A stretch of DNA of 64,000 nucleotides from the NCBI RefSeq assembly GCF_024323335.1, contig NC_066584.1, positions 237,937,494 through 238,001,493 on the forward strand. The letters are read 5' to 3'. The notes beneath the pieces are model-generated. The model was not told where the DNA came from, ran no database searches, and saw nothing but the letters and a program-made list of their open reading frames with translations. This DNA is from Lathyrus oleraceus. Lineage: Eukaryota; Streptophyta; Magnoliopsida; Fabales; Fabaceae. Below, piece by piece: positions 1 to 9,366 of the stretch. Within the stretch, counting starts at the first letter, position 1; each line of letters starts with the position of its first letter. Position numbers and translations under genes: made by a program.

Positions 1-2
1 TA

Positions 3-925
3 CACACAATTGTGAAACCTTGGCCATTTCGAGGATGGGCTTTGGACGTTATAGGAGAAATAAAGCTAGCCTCGTCGAAACAACAAAGGTATGTGTTAGT
101 TGGTATCGACTATTTCACAAAATGGGTCGAAGCCGTAGCATTACCAAATGTGAACCAAGAAGCTGCGATAGACTTTGTCCAGAGTTACATCATTTGCAGA
201 TTTGGCATCCTAGAAACTATCACAACCGACCAGGGGTCGGTTTTCACTGGTCAAAAAGTGCAAGAATTTGCAAGAGAAATGGGAGTCAAGTTACTGACAT
301 CTATCCTCTATTACGCATAGGCGAATGGCCAAGTCGAAGCTGCTAATAAGGTGATCATTAGCCTAATAAAGAAACACATAGGAAAGAAGCCAAGAAATTG
401 GCATAAGACGTTGGACCAAGCTTTGTGGGCATGTCTAACGTCACCAAAAGAAGCAACTGGAACAACCCCATTTCGATTGGCGTATGGGCATGACGCAGTA
501 TTTCCAGTAGAAATTCAGGTCCAAGCAGTCAGAATCCAAAGGCAGTATGAAATACCTTCTGAAGATTACTGGAGTATGATGACAGACGAATTAGTCGACA
601 TAGATGAAGAAAGAATGCTAGCATTAGACTCTCTACAAAGACAGAAAGAGAAAGTCGCCCGAGCCTATAATAAAAGGGTGAAAGGGAAAGTATTCACTGT
701 CGGCGATCTGGTTTGGAGGGTAATTCTGCCTATGGACAGAAATGATAGAGTTTTAGGTAAGTGGTCCCCAAATTGGGAGGACCGTTTAAGGTGTTACAAG
801 CCTTTTATAATAACGCCTACGAGGTTGAAGAGTTGGCACCAGACAGGCGGATTTTAAGAGTAAATGGAAAGTACTTGAAAAAATACAGGCCTCTCCTTCA
901 AGAGGTCAAAATTTTGGCAGACTAA
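3..925 (+). pseudogene. Integrase C-terminal half of element T pol (broken)
   Basis: This is the retroviral-type integrase core plus C-terminal domain, which would insert the element cDNA into chromosomes. The first Asp lies in GWALDVIG and the second in TDQGSVF, and the catalytic Glu lies in GQVEAANK just after the first break. A GKWSPNWE motif and a basic tail ending near 925 follow. There are two lesions: an in-frame TAG at 318-320 (neighbouring codons suggest a former Gln), and a 1-nt deletion in a G run near 778-781, after which the reading continues in another frame to a TAA at 923-925. No chromodomain follows. The N-terminal zinc-binding part, RNase H and RT are outside the window. It is not functional as it stands. 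Confidence 0.9.
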
Positions 926-1092
926 AATACGGGCGAGACTAAAGTTGGAGATAATTATGTTAGATACCAGCTGCAAAGGCATAGAAAATAAGTAGACAGT
1001 GCTAAAGGCAAGAAAGATAACATTAAATGTGGCAAGAAGCCATTGTTAAAACATTACAAAAAACAAAATCTTAGTACAATCAGTAAAATCAG
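926..1092. other. Convergent gap between integrase and antisense gene
   Basis: These 167 bases separate the pol stop on the + strand from the stop of the antisense PMD gene. No ORF or repeat is visible. The two transcription units converge here, so overlapping 3' ends are likely. Confidence 0.5.
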
Positions 1093-4000
1093 TTAAATCT
1101 GGCCGAACTTGGATTGGAAGGATTTTAGTTCGAAATTATAGTGCAAAGACGTAGGCTCCAGGGTGTCGGCATAAGCTTTAAGCTCCTCAAGCTTCCCTTC
1201 GACGGCCATAAGTTCTTCACCGACCGCTAAGGCATCATGGCTAGTTTGTTCGATAGTGGCCTGAGCAGGTTGTAGCACTTCGTCGACGAAACAGGGCTCC
1301 TCCTTAATAATTGAGTCCAACTCATTTTTCAAGGTGGCAATTTGACGTCGAAGGGCATCGATTTGTTGACGTAGCTCAGTGGCCCTGGCTTGTTTGGAGG
1401 TCAATTCCTTCTGCCGCTCCTCCATATCCCTCAACATACTGGTAACTTCTGCGTCGGCATGCATTACCAACTCCCATTTCTCCTTCACAGAGGCCTCAGT
1501 ATCAGCAATTTGGCGCTCAGTGTCCTGAACGCTGTCAATATGGCGCAACATAGGCACCAAGATTTGTTCTAGAGCCGTCATTGCACGTCTGGCGTAATCA
1601 GAGAGTTGGAGATCCTTTAGCTGGGCAAGTGCGCTCAAGATCTCTGGACCGACAGCAGGTTCATGCATGAGCACGAAAGGAAGGTCAGAGTTCAAGGCGT
1701 GCATGCGGATTTTGTCCATAAGAGCCTTAGTTTTTGTCGCCTCAGGGCCTATTTTGCCAGAAGAGAATTGCTCAGAGTCTGAAGAAACATCACGTGATTT
1801 CACCAGATTGCAGAGTCTGGAAATTGCTTCTAAAGCAGAAGGCTTGATCGCCAGCCCCGGGAAGGTTGAAGGAGAAGCTGCTGACGGAGAAGTAACCTGA
1901 GGAGAAGCAGTCGACAATGGAGTAGCCTGGGAGGACTGTTGTTTGTTGGTGTCGACACCGACTGGCTCCCGTGGATCCTGCAAGGAAGCTGAAGAGAGAC
2001 TCGAGTCAGAACTAGTCGAACTGGAGTCCAGATACGTCGCAGGACTAGTGACTGAATCAGAGTCACTGTCACTGATCTGGAGAGGAAATTCAATGGACTC
2101 ACCAGCGGTGTCGACAGATTGAAAGGGGCGAGCTAGAGAAGAAACCGGCGATGCGGGAGTATAGTCAGCAACAGGCTGAGTCGGCTCAGTAGAAGCATCA
2201 GCCTGCAAAAAGAAAACTGTGTAAGAGAAGCGCAACAAAAATCCAAAGGAATAAATAGGAATATGGGTAAATACCTGTGTCGATGCAGGGGAGACTGCAT
2301 CCTGATTTGTGTTCCCCAAGGCAGTAGCGGGGGAGGGACCAATCGACGGTGAAGCTCCTACGGTTGGAGCAGGGACCGCACCAAGGGTGGAAGCGTCGAC
2401 CACAGGAGGGTCGGCATCATCGACAGGAACCTCTGAAGGAGGCGTTGTATGATGCCTCTTCTTTTTATTGTCGCCACTCTTGGAAGGAGAGTCATGTTTC
2501 TTCCGTTTGTGGCCATGATGGCTTTTGGATTTATGGTGGGAGGTGTGCTGGAGACACGAAGAGAGGTTATAAGCAAATAGTCTAGCCAAAAGAGCAGACG
2601 AGCCAACAAGAAATACCTCAGTGCCCGCGGGAGTAGAGCGTTTGTGTTTTTTGGATTTCTTGGAGGCGGAAGAGACAGTAGGTTCTGTCGAACGTGGTTG
2701 ACCCTGCACATAAGTGAAATATTAGCAACTACATAATGTTCCCCTATAGAAAATAAAAGCGAATGGAGATGCTTCAGAGAAGAGCATACAAAAGAGCTAG
2801 GTTTCTTTAAGACTTGAGATATGGGGCGCCCATCATCGTCAGAAGATTGCTCAGGAGCAGCCTGCAAGAAAGGAAAGGATGGCTAAGAATAAAAGCAAAA
2901 GTCAAAGGAAATAGTGAGGCAACCAGAGTCGAACCTGAGCCTTTTGTGTCGAGGGAGCAGGTTGGTCAGCAGATACAGAACCTGCAGGATTTGGTGGGAG
3001 CGCTGCAAATAAATAAAGGAAACGCAAGTAAGTAACAAGATTCGGCGAAACAGGAGTGTTAACATTTCTAGAGAAATGTTACCAAGTTGCGTGGTTTCAA
3101 ACATGCTAACATATTGAGGATCAATATGAAGCGGTCCTGAGTACTCAGGCAGATAATACTTCGTTGGGACCACTCTGTCGGCTTTTCTCTTTTTAGAGGC
3201 GTTTTGTATGTACGAAATGGGACAATACAACCACACTGGAACCAAATGACCAAAGGCCAAAGCCAGCGGACTAGATGGCAGAGGAGGGAATTTGAGTTTT
3301 CCGGAGTGAAGGGCGTAAAGATATTTGTCTTTCACGTAAGCAGGGATTTTGAGTTTCGAAAGTTGGTCAGTTACTTTTGCTTTTAGTTCGACCGCAACTT
3401 CCCAGATGGTCCCACGAAGATTATCTAGTCGATACACAACTTGGAAATAATTCTGGAAAGTGCTAATTTGTTTGACATGAAGAGCCTTACATTTAGTCGA
3501 CTTTGCCTGCAAACAAACAAAAGCCTCAGTTAATTCAGAAAGTTTGGCATCAGGATCTCCAACATAAAGGGTAAAATAGGACTGCCACCAATCATGGAAT
3601 TCCTTGGTACAGTAGTGGGCTGGTCGAAAAGGGAGAGAGGGAAGACACGATCGATTTTTCCAAATTTTTTTGAGTTCCTCTTCGACCTCGCTCCAAGGTT
3701 GGCCGCAAAGGATATTGGCAAGCAACTCTTGAGAGGAAAACAGAGGTTTGAGGATGAATTGGCAAAGGCCAAATTTCCTGGCCACAAGGTTAGGCTGGTA
3801 AGCCACTAGGCCAGGATTGCTACTGGCAGTCTCCGCCGACAAGAAGCGAGGGACCAAAAACCGCCTCCAAATAAGGAAGGATTCATTCCTATGTTCCCCG
3901 TCAGCCAGAGGGAAAGGTCTAGTGAGCCACTCAGGACCCTCAGTGCGACGGTAAAAAAGGGCCATAGAGGGTAGGAAATCGACACGAGTCAACATGATGT

Positions 4001-5093
4001 TGAAGATGAGTCGAAACACCTGGAGGTCTGGGAAATTCTTGTCGATGGGAGTCAAGGGGATTAACCGTTTCCAGATAAGATGTCATTCCTCTGGGGGACA
4101 CGCAACCCTCCTTATCCTATAGGGGGATACGTCTTTGGAGAAAGTGGCATTAAGCCACAATTGCAGAAACCAGAAAGGGCCATGGACCAATACGTTCTTC
4201 TTTCTAGAGTTCTCAGGGTCGAAGAGTCTGATCTGGCAGACAACCTCAGATAGAGACTCATAGAGAGAGGCTAGTATCAGCTGGCCCAAGGCAACATCAC
4301 GCTCTTGATGCAATTGGGTTGCCAGGAGAGCAAAGTGTTTGGCTACCTGCATAGACCTTGAGCAGAAAACAAAGCGGGACAGCCAAAGGGTCAAGAACGC
4401 CACATGTTCCTCGTCGGTCACGGAGCCTATAGAAGTGGCGTGATGATCAATAAAGTTGTTGTATATTGGTTTGCGAGAGTCACCAACGTCGAACCTCAAG
4501 GAGACTGGCGCTACGGCCTCGCAGTCGAAAACTTCGCCAGTCGGTCTCAAGCCAGTGATCGCAGCAATGTCTAGAAGTGTCGGCGTGATCATGCCACACC
4601 TAGTATGGAAAGAGTTGGTCGAACTCTCCCAGAATTGAAGGGCGGCTAATAACATGCCACAAGACTGGGGAGGGCCACAACGGGCAATCTGTAAAAAGGT
4701 ATAGATGCCTGTCCTTTTCTAGTGGTCGATTTTCTCCGTTTCTAACCAGTCCATCCAAGCACAAAACTTAGGACAATTCCTGGGAGGAGTGGTTCTGAAG
4801 TTCCTATCGACGTATCGAAGGGAGAAGGGTTGTTGTGCAAATATCACAGGTTCAGAAATGTGACTGGCGGGAAAAAGGGAAGAGTCATTTTTGGTAATCT
4901 CTGGGTGTCGGTTTTCTGAGAGAGGACCTAGAAACGCTAAGGGTTCATTAGCCAGAGAGAAAGGAATCAATACCTGAGAACGCCAGATTTTCTCCTTTTC
5001 TTCTACCAATGGAGGCTCAGGGACATACTCCCTGCCATCAATGTTCATGGGGCGTGTGAGTTCAGCAGCTGAAGGTTTGTTAGAGGTGGCCAT
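1093..5093 (-). pseudogene. Antisense plant-mobile-domain (PMD) gene carried by element T
   Basis: I read six exons on the - strand: 5093-3083, 3002-2935, 2861-2790, 2703-2617, 2547-2275 and 2202-1093. The five introns (80, 73, 86, 69 and 72 bp) all have GT...AG ends, and the joined exons give 1207 in-frame codons including the stop. The N-terminal exon holds a PMD-like core: an FWESSTNSFH stretch, then MITPTLLDIAAITGL. The middle is Lys/His-rich (KKSKKHKRS, KSKSHHGHKRKKH), a possible nuclear signal, followed by Ser/Pro/Asp-rich low complexity. The C-terminal third is a predicted coiled coil. Two premature stops break exon 1: TAG at 4719-4721 and TGA at 4083-4085. The last two introns are multiples of three and stop-free, so they can also be read through. 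PMD proteins occur in plant genomes and in transposons; what this copy does for the element is unknown. Confidence 0.8.
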
Positions 5094-5210
5094 GGAAAGA
5101 ATAGAAGGTTTCTTCGTTGTGGAGTGGAAGAGTTTTCAAAAAAAAGGCAGAAGACAAGTGAATGTTGAATCAAGAAAGCCAAAAAAGAGAAGAAGAAAGA
5201 AGAATGAGGG

Positions 5211-5217
5211 TTTTATA
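5211..5217 (-). promoter_or_regulatory. TATA box of the antisense PMD gene
   Basis: On the - strand this reads TATAAAA, about 120 bp upstream of the PMD start codon at 5093. This is a plausible promoter separate from the LTR promoter. Confidence 0.6.
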
Positions 5218-5267
5218 GCCCTTAAACCCTGAGCAAAGAAGAGGGAGCGGTTACACTTCCATGGCCG

Positions 5268-5422
5268 ACACGTATGCTCACGTTCCCACGCCTACGGACA
5301 CGTGGAGGAGAGAGGGCAAGCGAAAAGATAAACACGTTCAGTTTTGGAGACGTGAAGTGACGTAGACGTGATTTTGTGCGTCTCGAGGGGAAGAAGAAAC
5401 GTTCGCCATGATTGTCTGACGT
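5268..5422 (-). promoter_or_regulatory. Cluster of ACGT-core elements upstream of the antisense gene
   Basis: I count nine ACGT cores in about 155 bp, including a G-box (CACGTGG, about 5299-5305) and a palindromic TGACGTCA near 5418. In plants, ACGT cores bind bZIP and bHLH factors in light and stress responses. The cluster lies just upstream of the TATA box at 5211-5217 on the - strand, the right place for an upstream promoter. Its function is inferred. Confidence 0.5.
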
Positions 5423-5540
5423 CACCCATGTTGGGTACACAGAGGTCCCACTAAGTAGAAGCGGGAACAGTAAGGGGTAATTCGACAGTTTCAGAGATGC
5501 CATCATCTCATCAACATCGACAGTCGAAAATGGCATCTCT

Positions 5541-5551
5541 GGGGGGCATTT
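5541..5551 (+). promoter_or_regulatory. Polypurine tract of element T
   Basis: A ggggggcattt stretch lies immediately left of the 3' LTR start TGTTACC. This is the expected position of the plus-strand primer. Confidence 0.6.
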
Positions 5552-6516
5552 TGTTACCACGAAATATTCCTAAGGCAGGTTGAAAGCACGAGTAATGAAA
5601 GAGTCCTGTGAATATGGGGATCATATCCTACTAAAAGGTAAAGAGATGTTGGAAGCAAGCAAGAAAGAAAAAAAACAAACCAAAGGACGAAGCCGACAGG
5701 GAAAGTTGGCTCCGTCGACAGGCCATTATATCGACCAGCGCGAGGTTTAGGACTTAAAGAATTATAGTCAAATGTGAAGAAGACAGCTTCGCCCCAACGT
5801 GTGGGCGGGGGAAATTTGAAATTCAAAATAAAATAGCAGTTCCAAAAGGAGTAAGAGCGCCATAATGCGGAGCAGTTAGCAAGACATGGGTGCGGCGGTT
5901 ATGCAGATCGTATGTCATAACATCTGCTAGTTTCTAAGAGTTAGCTTATGAGTAGTTTCATCTAGTCTAGTATAAATAGGAGTATCCCACAAGGGGCTCA
6001 GGGTGTTCACTTTGTACTACGAAATCACTTGTAAGAAAACTTCCCATTCCCAGCGCGAGGAAGCAAGAGTTTTTCTGAGAGTGCTATGTACGTGAATCAC
6101 CATATTTAATTCAATGCAACTTCCCTACTTTTCAATTGTTCCCGTTGAACATTTTATCTTAATTTCTTTTGCTTTTGAGTTATCATTGTACGTTGTCATT
6201 TACGCTGTCGACACTGACTCTATCAGGATCATAGAGTTCACCAAAAGCGTGTTCGTAGTATACATCTTTTGAATGTTATAGCGTTGTCGGTCACGAGTCA
6301 CCTATAGGCGATAACATTGTCTAAAACCGTTCGTGTGGAAAAACCCTACGCTTGTTCGACACTTTGTTGGGAGCCGTTCCTCACAAAGTCATTTCGTCGA
6401 AGTTTTGACAAGTTTCACTTGCACTAGCACATGTCCTAGGATCAACTGGTCGATCCTGCAAGTAACCCTTCGTTTTAAGCCTAGGGAGGACCAACGGTTG
6501 TTTACCAATTTCCACA
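5552..6516 (+). repeat. 3' LTR of element T
   Basis: It starts TGTTACCACG directly after the polypurine tract and has a TATA box at 5971-5977. I place the end at ...TTCCACA (6516) because the sequence to its right is already recognisable as the LTR tip of element A, leaving no unexplained gap. An alternative end at 6316 (GATAACA, a better inverted match to TGTTACC) would leave about 200 bases unassigned. Confidence 0.6.
5971..5977 (+). promoter_or_regulatory. TATA box in LTR of element T
   Basis: TATAAATAGG lies about 420 bp into the LTR, fitting a U3 promoter with transcript start near 6000. Confidence 0.6.
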
Positions 6517-7279
6517 GTAAACACAAGTATGATACAATCACATGGTGCTTGGTGATCTCTCCGAAAATAAACCAAATGAAAGAGGGGTAAGGAGGATGCT
6601 AAGGTATGATCTCAATGCTAATGCATATGATGAGATTGCATGAGGGATCTTAGAGTCAAAATTAGGGTCTTACAGCTGCCCCTATTTAAGAACATTCTAA
6701 CTGAGGAGGTGAAGGTTAAAATCTTCATATCGAATAAGTAGAATGGGCTTAAATAACAACATATAGAAACAAATTTTGGTTCCTAAGATATCTCATGATG
6801 CATATGATATGAATGTAAAAGCAAATTCTCTGTGGGGAAATGTTGCCACAAAGGAAAAGAAATCTGAGCGACCAACAGTCAGCAGGAGCACAATGCATTC
6901 CATAAGGAAAAACTCACTGGGGAGACAGAGACTTTGAGGGGATAAAAGAGGTTGTGCGTAGGCCAGACTATGACTTAAAAACTGCTGGGGGACTAGAGAA
7001 ATTCCATAAAAAATGGAAGGACTCAGCCGGGGGAAATAAAAACATCTGCAGGGGGAACGAGGAGATCAGGATAAAACTGACATATTTGAATCATGCAGGA
7101 AAAGCTATTTAACTAAGGAAATACGCACTCAACTCAACTAGGGAAGAAATAGACTTCAACACAGGAGGAACAAAAATTTATTATCCACTACCGATTACTA
7201 GGTAAGGAGATAATAAAAATCTGACAGAGAGGACATCCGTCATCGGTTAGGATAAACATATCAAGGATATACTCGCTAG
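6517..7279 (-). mobile_element. Element A (Ogre-like): LTR tip and start of 3' UTR
   Basis: On the - strand, 6674 to 6517 reads TGTAAGACCC and then matches the first roughly 155 bases of the LTR of element E. It stops where element T begins. From 6675 rightwards lies the reverse complement of the polypurine end (cccctattta) and the 3' UTR, aligning with 57480-58060 of E. The element is interrupted at 7280 by element B and resumes at 18933. Confidence 0.8.
7275..7279. repeat. Left target-site duplication of element B (GCTAG)
   Basis: It pairs with ACTGG at 18933-18937. The uninterrupted relative (E, near 57465) implies an original GCTGG, from which each side differs by one G-to-A change. Confidence 0.6.
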
Positions 7280-7599
7280 TGTAGCGGGGTATTCGTTACC
7301 ATTAGAGATATTGACTAAATCCAAGATAAATCATACAAGTCGAGTCGCCACCGAACTTCTATTTATCCAAAGGAATGGTTAGAAAGCGAACAAAAACCTA
7401 AAAGTCTTATCGAATCAAAAACTAGTAAAAATGTCAGAGATCTGGGTAAGGGGGTTGGTTATGCAATGGGAAGGTATTAGGCACCCAAAGCATCCTAGGT
7501 ACTCCTAGGGAGCCCTTTTCACATTTGTTGCAAAGGTTGTTGTTTTTCTTTTGAAAATTTATTTGTGCAAACATGATTGAAGGGATGAGAAAATCGTGT

Positions 7600-7925
7600 A
7601 TGTTTATCTAATGTACTACTTACTAAAAGAAGGGTCAAAAGAAAATGACTCGCACGGATGTCGCATCCACTGCATACGTATCTCATCTGAATCTGAGAAT
7701 CAGAGTCTTCGTAGCTCGGCTACCTACGGGTTAAAGAGGAGTGTGCTCGCTAAGACATCGCGTCTTATGCCTACGTATCTCATATGGGATGAAAATCAGA
7801 GCAAAACGTAGTTCGACCACCTATGGGTTAAAGAGGAGTGTGCTCGCTAAGACATCGCTTCTTATGCCTACGTATCTCATCTGGGATGAAAATCAGAGTA
7901 AAACGTAGTTCGACTAACTACGGGG
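7600..7925. repeat. Tandem repeat of about 100 bp inside the LTR of element B
   Basis: Between two and three units share the blocks cctacgtatctcat, gatgaaaatcagag and ggttaaagaggagtgtgctc. The same array occurs in the other LTR at about 17165-17490. The short ORFs here are duplicated only because the LTRs are copies. Confidence 0.75.
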
Positions 7926-8887
7926 TAAGGGTTGTGTTTTGGGGTGAACGACGTTACTACGCAATCTACCGGATGCTCGACCTTTGGAGACTTACTCACC
8001 TGTAGTAGAAGGAGATAACGTGTTCTTAGGAGAAGAAAAATCAATGAGTTTGGGGTTTTAGGGATGCTTATGCAAAAAGGCAGTCCTAGATGAAGGAACC
8101 GCGCTACATTAATTGACATGCCACGAGGCTATACGAAACCTAAAAAATCGGTAACATGCGGGAAAAGTAAAGGGATCGAGAGATCTACCGTACGAATAAA
8201 GATCCGAAGTAACAACAATTAAAGAGATAAGAAACCCAGAGATCTCTCAAGCTAGCACCATCAAAGAAAGTGAGTCAGTACAGGTAATCGGAATAAACCT
8301 CCAGGTGGTATCCCACAAATAAAGTGGAACACCAGGCAAGCCATCTCTGCAAGAGTCATATGAGCCCTCACAAAACAAAACTCAACAAACAGGTTAGAGA
8401 AACAAGATAGGGTAATCAAGAGTTGCCCCCAAATCAAAATGTAACCACATGAATCATGCCATTAAAATTCACAAAAAGCAACCAAGGATAGGAGGCCTAA
8501 ACCTCTTGTCAAACACATGCATCAAAAGGGTATCAAACTCACCCATAATACCTCATACATTCAGAGCATTCAAATTAAAAGCATAAAGTAATGGGAATAA
8601 GGCAAACCTGACTGGAGAGATCGAATGAAATTGAATTGTCCGGTTGGGTTTGCAAAGCAATCTGAGGGTTTATATTAGAGGGAATTGGTTCTTTGCCGAT
8701 GAGTTCCCTTCAGTCTCTGGAGGTTGCTCTGAACTCTATTAGCACTTCTCTTACTATCTTTTTCTTGCCAGGGTAATAGGAATGGAATGGCCTTTTGTTT
8801 CACTGAAACTCTGAATTTATAACCTGATTTTTGTGGACCTGTGGGCTCAAATGAGAGAGGCCCAAGTCCAAAATTTTTCTGTTATAT

Positions 8888-8936
8888 TTTATTTATTTAT
8901 TTATTTATTTATTTTATTTATTTATTAATTTTTTTT
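8888..8936. repeat. TTTA microsatellite
   Basis: A run of tttattta units in the left LTR of B. The right LTR has a shorter run near 18465-18485, so the tract changed length after insertion. Confidence 0.9.
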
Positions 8937-9366
8937 TCTATTTTCTATTTTCGTTTTTTTTAAACACGTGGGCTTCGCCTAGCGAGCATGACAGTTCATG
9001 AACAAACTTTTGCTCCTTCAAGATTAACGTTTTGACTGACAAATAGACCCCATTTGAACCCGTTGGAAGTATCTCAAGCCATTCCCTTGTGTTGACTGAT
9101 CATCTAAATAGAACCCACAAAGTGTCTTGGATGATACTCAAGCTTCAAACAAAAGATGTTAGTGACACATTTTTGTGCTTTTGGTTAGTAAACAAAAGTA
9201 AGAGAAACAATGATGTATAATTCAAGCATGCTTGGTGATCGCAAACCAATCACAAGGAGTCCCACCCAACAGCAAAGGGAACCAAGATGCTAAAGATCCT
9301 TGAGGCAATGCAAATGCAATGTTTTGATGCCATGAGGGATCTTACGGTCAAAATTGGGGTCATACA

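Larger units (their letters stand above)
1..6516 (+). mobile_element. Element T: Tat-lineage Ty3/gypsy retrotransposon, 3' part
   Basis: The piece runs from the integrase catalytic core through an antisense accessory gene to a polypurine tract and 3' LTR; its 5' part lies left of the window. Placement in the Tat group rests on the integrase type, the absence of a chromodomain after the integrase, and the long extra region between pol and the 3' LTR holding an antisense ORF, which as I recall is described for Tat/Retand/Grande-type elements. The right border abuts the tip of an Ogre-like LTR on the opposite strand (6517-6674), so T probably inserted into element A. The expected target duplication would begin with gtaaa at 6517, but its partner lies outside the window. 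Confidence 0.75.
7280..9366 (-). repeat. 3' LTR of element B
   Basis: On the + strand it runs from TGTAGCGGGG to GGTCATACA, one base off the canonical GGTCTTACA. It matches 16844-18932 almost throughout, with scattered substitutions and a different TTTA repeat length. A TATA box (TTATAAA on the - strand) lies at 8816-8822. Confidence 0.9.

Noticed and set aside
5222..5826. Two - strand ORFs upstream of the PMD gene
   Set aside because: They cover the promoter, polypurine tract and LTR of T. Low-complexity translation, no domain.
6310..6316. GATAACA as the right end of the T LTR
   Set aside because: It pairs well with TGTTACC, but would leave about 200 bases with no origin before the A LTR tip. 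Kept only as an alternative.
7596..8119. ORF pairs repeated at 17160-17683
   Set aside because: Duplicated with the LTRs of B. They overlap a tandem repeat and show no protein features.
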